A DNA stretch of 48,451 bases from Candidatus Acetothermia bacterium (GCA_016201405.1 JACQCZ010000006.1:1-48451), one strand, 5' to 3'; shown: positions 33,047-41,984, numbered from the stretch's first letter. Made by a program: numbers and translations. Notes: a model not told the origin generated them from the letters alone.

Positions 33047-33075
33047 ATCATAAGACTCCCCATCAGGGGAGTCAA
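33047..33075 (-). promoter_or_regulatory. Promoter with 20-bp palindromic operator candidate
   Basis: Reverse strand TTGACT (33070-33075), 17-nt spacer, TATGAT (33047-33052). The perfect inverted repeat GACTCCCCATCAGGGGAGTC (33054-33073) overlaps the -35 and fills the spacer, the position expected for a repressor site. It could alternatively form a hairpin in the divergent transcript. It drives the large secreted protein; the regulator is unknown. Confidence 0.6.
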
Positions 33076-33213
33076 GTGAGCTTAGCGGCGGGAATATGTC
33101 TCTCCAGAATGACTGCGACTTCTTGCTCCGCGCTCGCGGCGGTTCTTCAAGTTTTTCACGCTCAATCGCACAATCTGCCTCAAGCAATCGCAGTTTCCCC
33201 ATGGAGGTCAGCC

Positions 33214-34314
33214 ATGATCAGAGCCAGTGTTACGGTATGTATCTGTTTGGTTGTTGTTCTGTTAACTAGTCTAAGCGCTCTTGCCCAAAATACTTCAGCT
33301 TCGCAGAGCGTTCCGCTATCCGAAGTCTGGCAATACTATTCAAACATTCATAACTATTCATTTGTGGTGCGTGAATGTGACAGGCATGTGATTAAAAGCA
33401 GCTATCAGATGGGAGATTTGGCCGATGCCGCACACAGAGCCGCTTCCGCCTGGCACGAAGCCTTCCCGCAGATTCAGATCTCAATTGAAACGGACAAATG
33501 CAGTTATGGCTACCCAGACTTCCAAAATGGCCAGAACGAGATTTACTGGTCCGACACCAAGCGCCAGAGCGCAGAGGTTGGCGAATACATGGCCTACTTC
33601 CTCTCCGATGGAACCTTGACGGAGCACGACCTGACCGCAGATGCAGATGCGCTTGACCGCTTCGCCGATATTCATCGCATGGATCCTCACGTTGCGCTTT
33701 ATAACATCATGCTCCATGAGATAGGGCATGCGCTGGGTCTCAATGATGCCTATGTGGTCGATGAAGATGGCTGTGACTGGTCGGTCATGCTCAAGCTCTG
33801 CTCTGAAGCCACGGAGCGAAGCCCCCGACCTGCAGACATTGCTGCGCTTCAAAAGATCTATGGTCTTGCTCCAAGCCCAAGCAACATCACACCAACTCCA
33901 CAGCCTCAGCCGACTCCGCCCCCGTCCGCAGGAACAGGCGCTGGGCTGAGCCAATTTGATTTGAACCACAATGGTTATATCGAAGATAACGAGCTTCTCA
34001 AAGTGGTCGATCTCTGGACTACAGGCGAGATATCCGATGATCTGCTCTACCAGGTCACCGATGCCTGGATAAAGCAGACTAAAATCACAGCGGCCCAAGT
34101 CAAGGCTCATCAGAAGAGATCATTCGCAGCCGTCGAGGTCTATGATGCCAATGGGAGGCACGTCACCAGCCTTGCGTGTGGCCTGGGGGATGTCAATATG
34201 AGAGTCGGGCGTCTGCTCAAGCAGATGAGCTCTCCAACGGGAGTCTATATCTCAGTCGTGCGAGACTGTGACACCAACCAAGTCAAATTGACCAACGGTT
34301 TATATCAGAACTAG
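33214..34314 (+). CDS. Secreted matrixin-like zinc metalloprotease with EF-hand/DAW module
   Basis: 366 residues from ATG 33214 (GGAGG 6 nt upstream). Signal peptide MIRASVTVCICLVVVLLTSL..., cut near ALA. The catalytic domain carries the metzincin motif HEIGHALGLND (third ligand Asp in place of His), with a downstream Met in WSVMLKL as Met-turn candidate. Then a Pro-rich linker (PTPQPQPTPPPSAG), the EF-hand-like FDLNHNGYIEDNE with TDAW, and a short strand-rich tail (VEVYDANGRHVTSL...). Domain order parallels the neighbour on the other strand. Likely digests extracellular protein or matures surface proteins. Divergent from the 30718 gene; no separate promoter recognised. Confidence 0.8.
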   Translation: MIRASVTVCICLVVVLLTSLSALAQNTSASQSVPLSEVWQYYSNIHNYSFVVRECDRHVIKSSYQMGDLADAAHRAASAWHEAFPQIQISIETDKCSYGYPDFQNGQNEIYWSDTKRQSAEVGEYMAYFLSDGTLTEHDLTADADALDRFADIHRMDPHVALYNIMLHEIGHALGLNDAYVVDEDGCDWSVMLKLCSEATERSPRPADIAALQKIYGLAPSPSNITPTPQPQPTPPPSAGTGAGLSQFDLNHNGYIEDNELLKVVDLWTTGEISDDLLYQVTDAWIKQTKITAAQVKAHQKRSFAAVEVYDANGRHVTSLACGLGDVNMRVGRLLKQMSSPTGVYISVVRDCDTNQVKLTNGLYQN

Positions 34315-34351
34315 CGAGGGTTTGAGATCAGATTCAGTCTGGAATTCCTGG

Positions 34352-34423
34352 ATTCCGGCTCGCGCAACGCGTGTCCGGAATGACAGCCCATCATACGTCC
34401 GTCATTCCTGCGAAAGCGGGAAT
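34352..34423. repeat. Pair of dRS3-like palindromic repeats
   Basis: ATTCCGG...CCGGAAT (34352-34381) and ATTCCTGCGAAAGCGGGAAT (34404-34423), in the gap between the metalloprotease and mre11 stops. Both are flanked by the same words (CTGGATTCC, AATGACA, ATCCAAGAA) seen at the other copies. They may double as terminators for the two convergent genes. Confidence 0.7.
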
Positions 34424-34445
34424 CCAAGAATTCCGAAGCTTTGCA

Positions 34446-35498
34446 TTATGCCGTCTCCCGAGTTGCTTCTAATAGCTTCGTCACTTCGGCATCCACTTTG
34501 GAGTCTGCAATCTTGGCTTCGCGGATGATGTGATCGATGCTTAACGTAGCGTCAGAAAGCTTGATTTGATGCAGTCTCTGCCCGATCAGTGCATCCAGAT
34601 TCTCATATTCGAGCTGCACATCGGGCACTCCCGTCTCGAGTGACTGAGAGACCTCTCGTCGATCCCGAATGCGGACGGCCAGCGCTCCGCGATCCCGCGC
34701 ATGCTGCTCAATCTCAGGGATGCTGTAACGGGTATCGGCAATCGTCACACAGACAATTGTTCCTTTCATCTGATGGCGGTGGGCATCAATACTCTTGAAG
34801 GGGTCTTCTTCTTCAGAGATGTACAAAAACTCGCGCGTCTTGAGCTCGCGACGGTCGAGCCGCCCGCTATCAAGATCAATCAGGCTGATTCCACGCGCAT
34901 CCTCTTCTGCCATGCTCCAGCGCTCCGTGCTGCCAGAGTATGTGACCAGGACGTTCTGCTGCCGCCAGACTTCATGCTCATGCCAGTCTCCTAAGAGCAC
35001 GAACTGAGCACCGCAACTTATTAGATCATTGAGATGAAGCTCGGCGTTCGACTGCGTCCGGTCGAGCATCTGATGGCAGACGAGCACCCCGCTCGTGATC
35101 TTTGGCAGCTTCACTTCCCGTCGGCCAGAGTAATCCAGCCCATAAAACTTAAAGCCAGCCAGCTCATAGGGCTCTGCCCCCAAATGGACAGCCAGATTGA
35201 GCTTGGCAAAGAGATCGAGCCACTGAACGCCGCGACGCTGCTCGTGGTTGCCCACCACCCCAAGAAATGGAATGTCTGCCTCTTTGAGCTGAAATAGAGA
35301 ATGGAGAGTCTCGTGAAGGTCTTCGGCAGTTGGGGTGCGGTCATCAAAGAGATCACCGGCGTGAACAACAGCATCCACTTCTTCATCAATGGCAATGTCA
35401 ATGACGCGTTGAAAGGCTGCTGAAAAATCGGCGCGCCGCTCTTCCAGTCCGTATTGGCGTGCTCCGATGTGGGTATCTGCCGTATGCAGAATTTTCAT
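34446..35498 (-). CDS. mre11: Mre11/SbcD-type nuclease
   Basis: 350 residues. Phosphoesterase motifs: Asp8 and His10 (ADTHIG), HAGDLFDD with Asp49, GNHEQRRG with Asn84-His85, VCHQ, and GDWHEHE. It forms the nuclease core of the Mre11-Rad50 complex that opens and trims DNA ends before HerA-NurA resection. Here it is 16 nt after an M16 peptidase gene on the same strand rather than beside rad50 (about 5 kb away, with three extracellular-protein genes between). ATG 35498 gives the standard start MKILHTADTHIG. Confidence 0.93.
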   Translation of the reverse strand: MKILHTADTHIGARQYGLEERRADFSAAFQRVIDIAIDEEVDAVVHAGDLFDDRTPTAEDLHETLHSLFQLKEADIPFLGVVGNHEQRRGVQWLDLFAKLNLAVHLGAEPYELAGFKFYGLDYSGRREVKLPKITSGVLVCHQMLDRTQSNAELHLNDLISCGAQFVLLGDWHEHEVWRQQNVLVTYSGSTERWSMAEEDARGISLIDLDSGRLDRRELKTREFLYISEEEDPFKSIDAHRHQMKGTIVCVTIADTRYSIPEIEQHARDRGALAVRIRDRREVSQSLETGVPDVQLEYENLDALIGQRLHQIKLSDATLSIDHIIREAKIADSKVDAEVTKLLEATRETA

Positions 35499-35514
35499 GG
35501 ACTCAATCAGAAAG

Positions 35515-36789
35515 TCATGATACAGGCAGGGTCTGCTGAATAGAAGTGAGCTGGCGCTCTGGTCCTACCACAGTCAGCGTGAAGGACTCATCTGAGAAGA
35601 TATCTTTGGCTACCTGTTGCACATCATTTATGGTTACAGCCTCGATGCGCTGAATGACCTCTTCGAGCGGCCAGTGCGTTCCATAGATATCGGCGATGCC
35701 CAGCCGGATCATGCGGGAATGGCTGCTCTCTAGCCCAAGAATTAGATTGCCCTTGAGCTTCTCTTTGGCCAGCCATAGGGTTTCTGACGGGACGGGCTCA
35801 TGCTGAATCCTGCCAATCTCTTCCCAGCAGACTTCGAGAGCTTTAGATGCGTTCTTGGGGTCAGTGCCCAGATAGATCACAAAGAAGCCGCTGTCGCTGT
35901 AATAGCTGGCCTGCCCGGAGACGGCATAAGCCAGACCCAGCTCTTCGCGGATCCGCTTGAATAGCCGTGAGCTCATCCCGCCACCCAGGATTGTGGCCAT
36001 CACTTCCAGCGCAAAGCGCCTCGTATCACTGCGGGCCAGTCCGGGTGTCCCAAGACAGATGTGGGCCTGCTGCAGATCGCGGTCTTCTGTATGGCTGCTG
36101 GCAAGCGGCTTTGGAATCGTTCGCTTGGGCAGTGCGCCGCTCTTGGCAGGAATCATTCCCAGCTGCTTTTCTGCTACGCGGATGAGTTGAGCCGGATTTA
36201 TATCGCCTGCAACAGCGAGAGTGATGCGCGAGGCATCATAGAGCGCAAAGTATTCGGCCAGATCTTCGCGGTCAAATGAGCTGACCGTCTCGACACTTCC
36301 AATGATAGGGCGAGAGAGAGGATGATGGGATTCCCATAGCCTTTCTGTGAATAGATCAAAGACTTTATCGGAGGGCGAGTCATCTTGCATGCGGATCTCT
36401 TCCAGAACGACGCCCTTCTCTTTCTCCAACTCATCGGGCTGGAAGAGCGGAGTCTTGATCAAGTCTGTCAGAATGTCCATCGTCTTCTCTAGGTGCTGCG
36501 GGAGGACGTCTACATAGTAGGCCGTGTACTCTTTGGAGGTCATGGCGTTGATATAGCCGCCCAGGGCATCAATCTCTTCAGAGATCTGGAAGGCCGTGCG
36601 GTGCTGGGTCCCTTTGAAGACCATATGTTCCAAGAAGTGGGATATCCCGGAACTCTTTTCAGTCTCGTCGCGGCTGCCGATCTTGATCCAGAGACCTACA
36701 GATAGAGGGCGCTCCGGCCTAGATTCAAAGAGGATCTTTAGCCCATTGGGCAGAGCCTCTTCAAAGCAATTGGGATAGAGTTCTCTCAT
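35515..36789 (-). CDS. M16 family zinc peptidase (processing-peptidase/PqqL-like)
   Basis: 424 residues, the single-unit (about 420) M16B form. The inverted zinc motif HFLEH is in SSGISHFLEHMVFKGT (about 48-62), with the distal Glu in the EKGVVLEEIRMQDD helix. The C-terminal half has the AYAVSGQASYYSDSGFF block typical of the family. No signal peptide. Such genes commonly follow pnp in bacteria, as here (42 nt after pnp, same strand). A TAGAAT box exactly 6 nt before ATG predicts its own leaderless transcript, which may also carry mre11. Confidence 0.92.
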   Translation of the reverse strand: MRELYPNCFEEALPNGLKILFESRPERPLSVGLWIKIGSRDETEKSSGISHFLEHMVFKGTQHRTAFQISEEIDALGGYINAMTSKEYTAYYVDVLPQHLEKTMDILTDLIKTPLFQPDELEKEKGVVLEEIRMQDDSPSDKVFDLFTERLWESHHPLSRPIIGSVETVSSFDREDLAEYFALYDASRITLAVAGDINPAQLIRVAEKQLGMIPAKSGALPKRTIPKPLASSHTEDRDLQQAHICLGTPGLARSDTRRFALEVMATILGGGMSSRLFKRIREELGLAYAVSGQASYYSDSGFFVIYLGTDPKNASKALEVCWEEIGRIQHEPVPSETLWLAKEKLKGNLILGLESSHSRMIRLGIADIYGTHWPLEEVIQRIEAVTINDVQQVAKDIFSDESFTLTVVGPERQLTSIQQTLPVS

Positions 36790-36795
36790 AGATCA

Positions 36796-36801
36796 ATTCT
36801 A
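36796..36801 (-). promoter_or_regulatory. -10 box of the M16 peptidase gene, leaderless
   Basis: Reverse strand TAGAAT, then 6 nt to ATG 36789, with a very A+T-rich stretch upstream (36802-36830). Same geometry as accC and crcB. It lies in the 42-nt gap after pnp. Confidence 0.5.
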
Positions 36802-36831
36802 TCAATCAATTTTTAATTAATAATAAAACCA

Positions 36832-39225
36832 CTAGCTCATGCCGCGGGCAGCGCCATTGCCGCCGGCGCCATCTTTGCTCACCAGCTTGAGACTGTAGCG
36901 GCCTTTGTCATCGATGCGAATGATCTCAACCGTCACGGGATCGCCTACTTTGACCACGTCTTCAACCTTCTCTACGCGCTTGCCTTCGACGAGCATCGAG
37001 ATGTGAACGAGACCTGACTCTCCATCCTCGAACTCCACAAAGGCGCCGTAATCGGCAATGCCCTTGACTCTGCCGGAGATAAGGTCTCCAATCTTGCGCG
37101 CTTTGCGCTCCTTACGCTCAGTCTTGCGCCTGAGGTTGATTCTGCCCATGTTGTCAACCTCAGTCACTTCCACCTCGATGATGTCGCCGATCTTGACGAT
37201 ATCTTCCACATTCTTGACATATTTGTCAGAGAGATCCGAGACATGGACGAGGCCCTGCACGCCCGGCTTCAATTCTACAAAAGCACCAAACTTCTCAATG
37301 CGCACCACTTTGCCGGTGTAGGCTTCGCCAATCTCAATCTCTTTGACCAGATCTTCAATCTGTGCGCGGGCGGCATCCACAACATCCTTGGACGCGCCGG
37401 AGACTTTCACCGTGCCGTCATCTTCGATGTCAATCTCGGCGCTGGTCTCGGCCAGGATCTTGCGAATTGTCTTGCCGCCGGGGCCAATGATGGCCCCAAT
37501 CTTCTCGGGGCTGATCTTGAAGAGCTCGATGATGGGAGCGTACTTGGAGAGCTCCGAGCGGTGCTCCGAGAGTGTCTCGCTCATGTGCCCCAAAATCTCA
37601 AGGCGGGCTTTGCGCGCCTGGGTCATCGCCTGCTCCATCAGCTTTCCATGCAGACCGCTCGATTTGACGTCGAGCTGAAAGGCGGTGATGCCATCGCGTG
37701 TGCCAGCCACTTTGAAATCCATGTCCCCCATGTGATCTTCATAGCCTGCGATGTCGGTCAAGATCATCGCATCGCCGTTCTCTTCGATGAGTCCCATGGC
37801 TACGCCGGCTACCGGTTTTAGAATGGGAACCCCGGCGTCCATCATGGCCAGCGTTCCACTGCAGACCGAAGCCATGGAGCTGGAGCCGTTCGATTCTAAG
37901 ATCTCAGAGACAACCCGAATGATGTACGGAAATTCATCTTCACTGGGGAGAACCTGTTTGAGCGCCGTTGCGGCCAGATTGCCGTGACCGATCTCGCGGC
38001 GCTTGGGGGGGCCGAGGCGACCAGTCTCTCCCACGCTGTAGGGCGGGAAGTTGTAGTGAAGCATGAAGCGCTTTCGTCCCTCTTCCAGCATCAAGTCTAC
38101 GATCTGCTCATCTTGGCGTGTCGTTCCCAGAGTGCAAGTTCCCAAACTCTGGGTCTCGCCGCGGGTGAAGAGCGAAGAGCCATGCACACGGGGAAGGATT
38201 CCCACTTCGCATGTGATTGGACGAACTTGATCGGCTCGTCGGCCGTCATATCTCTCTTTTCGGGAGAGTGTCTCAACGCGCACGAACTCTTTGATTAGCT
38301 CTTTGAAGATCGCTTTGAGCGTGTGCGTGAGCTTGGCCTGCTCGGATTCCGACAGGTCAGGCTCTTTGGCCAGTCTCTTGTCCAGAAGCGCTTGAATTGC
38401 CTCATCGCGGATCTGGTCTTCCAAAGCCTGGCGCTCATGCTTCTGGAGCGGACCCCAAAGTCTGTTGAGCTGATCTCCTAGAGCGGCCTTGAGAGCGTCG
38501 TGAAGATCGCTCGTCTTCTCGGGAGGGGTGACCTCAATTTTGGTCTTGAGATTTGGGATCTTAGCAATAAATTCCTTTTGAAATTTCGAGAGCCTCTTGA
38601 TCTCTTCATGGGCAAGCTGGATGGCCTCAATCACCCGGTCTTCAGGGATCTCCTTCATCTCCCCTTCGACCATCGTGACCGCGTGCTCGGTGCCTGCCAC
38701 AATGATATCCATCGAGCTCTCCGCCTTCTGTGCAGCCGTTGGGTTCAAAATGAATTCCTCATTCACTAAGGCCACTCGGACACCGGCAACAGGCTCCTGA
38801 AAAGGGACTGATGAGATCATAAGTGCCGCTGAGGCTCCCAGCAGGCCAATAATCTCTGGCGCGTGGTCTATATCGGCTGAAAGAACGGTTACGACGACGT
38901 GAAGCTTTTCGGAATATCCATCGGGGAATAGGGGCCGAATGGGACGATCGATCATTCGGGCGTTTAGAACCGCATCTTCGGAAGGTTTTCCTTCACGCTT
39001 GAAGAAGCCACCGGGAATCTTTCCACCGGCATAGAACTTCTCTTCAAAATCGACGCTGAGTGGGAAAAAATCTTGCCCTTCATCGGCAGGCTCGCGGTTG
39101 ACGGTGGCCAGGACTTTGGTATCCCCAAAGCTGGCCAGGACTGCGCCATCAGACTGGCGGGCAATGCGCCCCGTCTCAAAGATAAATGGGCCGTAGCTGT
39201 GCTGCGTAATTGTAAACTGCGCCAT
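36832..39225 (-). CDS. pnp: Polynucleotide phosphorylase with two S1 domains
   Basis: 797 residues from ATG 39225, which gives the usual MAQFTITQHSYG start; an in-frame GTG at 39252 would overlap rpsO. Two RNase-PH domains with helical linker (about 1-550, including RVHGSSLFTRGETQSL), KH domain (FKISPEKIGAIIGPGGKTIR, about 566), then S1 domain 1 (about 630-700, YTGKVVRIEKFGAFVEL) and S1 domain 2 (about 711-785, ISGRVKGIADYGAFVEF). Ordinary PNPases are about 700 residues with one S1. The enzyme degrades RNA 3'-5' with phosphate. It follows rpsO by 19 nt, the conserved gene order. Confidence 0.96.
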   Translation of the reverse strand: MAQFTITQHSYGPFIFETGRIARQSDGAVLASFGDTKVLATVNREPADEGQDFFPLSVDFEEKFYAGGKIPGGFFKREGKPSEDAVLNARMIDRPIRPLFPDGYSEKLHVVVTVLSADIDHAPEIIGLLGASAALMISSVPFQEPVAGVRVALVNEEFILNPTAAQKAESSMDIIVAGTEHAVTMVEGEMKEIPEDRVIEAIQLAHEEIKRLSKFQKEFIAKIPNLKTKIEVTPPEKTSDLHDALKAALGDQLNRLWGPLQKHERQALEDQIRDEAIQALLDKRLAKEPDLSESEQAKLTHTLKAIFKELIKEFVRVETLSRKERYDGRRADQVRPITCEVGILPRVHGSSLFTRGETQSLGTCTLGTTRQDEQIVDLMLEEGRKRFMLHYNFPPYSVGETGRLGPPKRREIGHGNLAATALKQVLPSEDEFPYIIRVVSEILESNGSSSMASVCSGTLAMMDAGVPILKPVAGVAMGLIEENGDAMILTDIAGYEDHMGDMDFKVAGTRDGITAFQLDVKSSGLHGKLMEQAMTQARKARLEILGHMSETLSEHRSELSKYAPIIELFKISPEKIGAIIGPGGKTIRKILAETSAEIDIEDDGTVKVSGASKDVVDAARAQIEDLVKEIEIGEAYTGKVVRIEKFGAFVELKPGVQGLVHVSDLSDKYVKNVEDIVKIGDIIEVEVTEVDNMGRINLRRKTERKERKARKIGDLISGRVKGIADYGAFVEFEDGESGLVHISMLVEGKRVEKVEDVVKVGDPVTVEIIRIDDKGRYSLKLVSKDGAGGNGAARGMS

Positions 39226-39244
39226 GCTGGTTTCCACTCGCTGA

Positions 39245-39514
39245 CTAACCACGGATGCCGAGGCGCTCGATCAGGCTACGATATTTTGCCGGGTTCTCTC
39301 TCTCCAGGTATTGCATATGGCGCTTGCGCTGACCCACCTTCTGCATCAGGCCGCGGGTCGAGTGAAAGTCTTTTTTGTGAACTTTGAGATGTCCTGTGAG
39401 ATCATTGATCTCACGAGTCAGCATCGCGATCTGAACCTCCGGGGAGCCTGTATCATTGGCAGCCCGCTGATATTCTGAGATCACTTTGGCCTTCTCTTCT
39501 TTCAAAAGTGCCAT
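39245..39514 (-). CDS. rpsO: 30S ribosomal protein S15
   Basis: 89 residues, standard length. Conserved segments GSPEVQIAMLTREINDLTGHL and HSTRGLMQKVGQRKRHMQYL. Binds 16S rRNA in the platform of the small subunit. GGAGGAG ribosome site. It lies 6 nt after the deaminase gene and 19 nt before pnp, forming a mtaD-rpsO-pnp run. Confidence 0.98.
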   Translation of the reverse strand: MALLKEEKAKVISEYQRAANDTGSPEVQIAMLTREINDLTGHLKVHKKDFHSTRGLMQKVGQRKRHMQYLERENPAKYRSLIERLGIRG

Positions 39515-39520
39515 TGTTCT

Positions 39521-40819
39521 TTATCTCCTCCTATATTTCTGTTGAAATTCTTGAGCCATTGCCTTGGCCTTCTCTTCATCCAAGGTCCGCATCTCGTAGT
39601 CGTGCATCACGAGATCGCCATCGATGATCACCGTCCGCACGTCTGCCGCTTGGGCAGAATATACAAGATTGGAGACGAGGTCATAGCCTGGAACCCAATG
39701 GGGGGTATCTATGTCGAGAATGACAAGATCAGCTCGCTGGCCAATCTCAATCTTTCCTACATCACCCCAGCCGAGTGCCTGGGCGCCCCGTTCCGTTCCC
39801 GCCCGTAATGCTTCTAGGGCTGGGAAGGCAGTGGCGTCTTCCAGTATACCCTTCTGGATCAACGTTGCCAAGCGAATCTCTTCTATCATATCCAGATTAT
39901 TATTGGATGAGGCTCCATCCGTGCCGATGGCCACGTTGATGCCCGCTCGCTGCAGCCTCTGAATGGGCGCAAAGCCCGATGCGAGCTTGAGGTTGCTGGT
40001 CGGGTTATGAATTACATTCACGTTGTGGCTGGCCAGAATTTCAATGTCATGCTCTGCGACATGGACGCAATGCGCAGCCAATGCCCTGGCATCAAAGACG
40101 CCCAGACTCTCCAGGTGCTCAACCGGAGTCTTCTTCCAGAGCTCTAAAGAAGTCTGGACCTCGCTCCGCGTCTCTGAAAGATGAGTGTGAACTGGAATCT
40201 GGTGCTGGTGAGCCAAATCCACAATCCGCTCCCAGGCTTCGGCGCAGACGGTATAAGGGGCGTGTGGGCCCAATGCGACTCGAATTCTGGAGTGGTTTTC
40301 TGTTTTGACCTGGGCAATAAAATCTTGAGTGGTGCGGAAGATCTCATCCATGCGCTGGCCCGGTTTCTGTGCAAAGAGCCCTTCCGCAAGCAGAGCACGC
40401 ATTCCGCTCTCTTTCACCGCTTCCATCACGCGTCCCATCTGGTAGTACATATCGGCAAAACATGTCGTGCCGGAGCGAATCATCTCGGCCATGCCCAGCT
40501 GTGCTCCCCAGTAGATGTCATCGCTCGTCAGCTTGGCTTCGAGTGGCCAGATCTCCTCTTCAAGCCAGCGCTTTAGAGGCAAGTCATCGGCATAGCCTCG
40601 CAGCATCACCATGGCAAGATGGGTGTGAGCATTGACAAAGCCGGGCATCACCAATTTTTTGTGTCCGTCTAGAATCTCATCAAATTGAAGAGGTGGAAGA
40701 GGGATATTCTGAGAGAAGATGCCTGTGATTGCGCCATCTTCAATTGAGATCGATCCATTTTCGAGGACTGCGGGACTGGACAGAGTGATCGCTGAGAAAT
40801 TTTTGAGAAGAATCTTCAT
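39521..40819 (-). CDS. mtaD: S-adenosylhomocysteine / methylthioadenosine deaminase (amidohydrolase)
   Basis: 432 residues from ATG 40819 (MKILLKNFSAITL...). Amidohydrolase zinc motif NAHTHLAM (about 60), then the typical PLKRWLEEEIWPLEA, HLSETRSEV, AAHCVHV and GTDGASSNNNLDM blocks. It converts SAH or MTA to the inosine derivative plus ammonia. Promoter TTGAGA-17-TATAGT lies directly upstream, divergent from the adenosine-kinase-like gene, and rpsO follows by 6 nt. Alternative substrates (other aminated purines) cannot be excluded. Confidence 0.9.
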   Translation of the reverse strand: MKILLKNFSAITLSSPAVLENGSISIEDGAITGIFSQNIPLPPLQFDEILDGHKKLVMPGFVNAHTHLAMVMLRGYADDLPLKRWLEEEIWPLEAKLTSDDIYWGAQLGMAEMIRSGTTCFADMYYQMGRVMEAVKESGMRALLAEGLFAQKPGQRMDEIFRTTQDFIAQVKTENHSRIRVALGPHAPYTVCAEAWERIVDLAHQHQIPVHTHLSETRSEVQTSLELWKKTPVEHLESLGVFDARALAAHCVHVAEHDIEILASHNVNVIHNPTSNLKLASGFAPIQRLQRAGINVAIGTDGASSNNNLDMIEEIRLATLIQKGILEDATAFPALEALRAGTERGAQALGWGDVGKIEIGQRADLVILDIDTPHWVPGYDLVSNLVYSAQAADVRTVIIDGDLVMHDYEMRTLDEEKAKAMAQEFQQKYRRR

Positions 40820-40832
40820 ATCAACGCCATTC

Positions 40833-40861
40833 ACTATAAATGCAAGTATAGCCAGTCTCAA
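40833..40861 (-). promoter_or_regulatory. Promoter of mtaD-rpsO-pnp
   Basis: Reverse strand TTGAGA (40856-40861), 17-nt spacer, TATAGT (40833-40838); expected transcript start about 6 nt before ATG 40819, another very short leader. Confidence 0.55.
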
Positions 40862-40944
40862 GCAGCATCTTGGGCACTTGTTCGGGTTACCTGAAATTCT
40901 TGAAAGGAAGCAGGGGCTCTTATACCATCTCGCGAGGCGAAACA

Positions 40945-41886
40945 ATGATCATTGTAACGGGTTCCCTCGCATTTGATCACATTATGGATTTTCCAGGACG
41001 CTTCTCGGAGCACATTCTACCGGAAAAGATTCATATTCTAAACGTGAGCTTTTTAGTCGATACGCTGAAGAGACAGCGCGGAGGCGTGGCCGGAAACATC
41101 GCTCATAATCTGGCTCTGCTGGGTGAAAGGCCTGTCATCTTGGCCGCAGCTGGAGAGGATTTTCAAGAGTATTCAAAATTTCTCAGTGCCGAAGGCATTG
41201 ATCTCTCTCATGTCAGAATCATTCCAGGCGATTACACGGCCTCTGCGTTTATTACAACTGACTTGGCTGACAATCAGATCACCGGGTTCTATCCAGGAGC
41301 GATGGGGCAGGCCGATCTGCTTTCGCTCAAGGATTTTGATCCCAAGAAGATCGAGCTCGTCCTGATCGCAGCCGATAAGCCCTCTGTCATGGTCAAATAT
41401 TCCCGTGAATGCCAGGAGCTTGGCATTCCCTATATCTTTGATCCAAGCCAGCAGATTGTGCGGCTTAGCAACGAAGAGCTTCGGATTGGGATCCAAGGGG
41501 CCAAAGTTTTGATTGGGAATGACTACGAGATCCAGCTCATCTTGAACCGCTTCAAAGCGACCGAAGAGGATTTGTTGAAACAGGTCACATTTCTGATCAG
41601 CACGCTGGGTGAGAAGGGCTCGCACATCCATACCCGCTATGGAGTCGTTGAGATCCCGATTGCAAAACCGAATGAGATTACAGACCCCACCGGGGCCGGA
41701 GATGCCTATCGCGCCGGGATCATCAAAGGGATGATCCACAACTGGCCGCTCGAAGTGATGGGGCGCGTCGCCGCTCTTTCGGCTGTCTATGCGATTGAGT
41801 CTTATGGAGCACAGGAGCACCGCTATACCAAGAGTGAGTTTGTGAAGCGCTATCAAGAGAATTTTGGAGCCGAGATTGAGTTGTAG
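40945..41886 (+). CDS. PfkB-family kinase, probable adenosine kinase
   Basis: 313 residues from ATG 40945 (GAGG 7 nt upstream). N-terminal MIIVTGSLAFDHIMDFPGRF, first PfkB signature area RQRGGVAGNIAHNLALLGE, and second signature DPTGAGDAYRAG (catalytic Asp) near residue 250. PfkB kinases phosphorylate sugars or nucleosides. Neighbours SAH hydrolase (131 nt downstream, same strand) and SAH deaminase (divergent) point to adenosine as substrate: removing it pulls SAH hydrolysis forward. Ribokinase-like sugar specificity remains possible. Confidence 0.85.
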   Translation: MIIVTGSLAFDHIMDFPGRFSEHILPEKIHILNVSFLVDTLKRQRGGVAGNIAHNLALLGERPVILAAAGEDFQEYSKFLSAEGIDLSHVRIIPGDYTASAFITTDLADNQITGFYPGAMGQADLLSLKDFDPKKIELVLIAADKPSVMVKYSRECQELGIPYIFDPSQQIVRLSNEELRIGIQGAKVLIGNDYEIQLILNRFKATEEDLLKQVTFLISTLGEKGSHIHTRYGVVEIPIAKPNEITDPTGAGDAYRAGIIKGMIHNWPLEVMGRVAALSAVYAIESYGAQEHRYTKSEFVKRYQENFGAEIEL

Positions 41887-41964
41887 TGGCGTTATGCATT
41901 TGGCGTCGTTCTGGTCGAGCCAAAAGGGCACTAGCCAGAAGGCAACACGGAATGAGATTCCTGG

Positions 41965-41984
41965 ATTCCCGCCTGCGCGGGAAT
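41965..41984. repeat. dRS3-like palindromic repeat
   Basis: ATTCCCGCCTGCGCGGGAAT, exact ATTCCC-N8-GGGAAT form, in the 130-nt gap before ahcY and flanked by CTGG and GACAGG as at the other copies. Confidence 0.8.

Noticed and set aside
33481-34110. 209-codon minus-strand open frame inside the metalloprotease
   Set aside because: The plus frame has a signal peptide, HExxH motif and ribosome site; the antisense frame has none of these.
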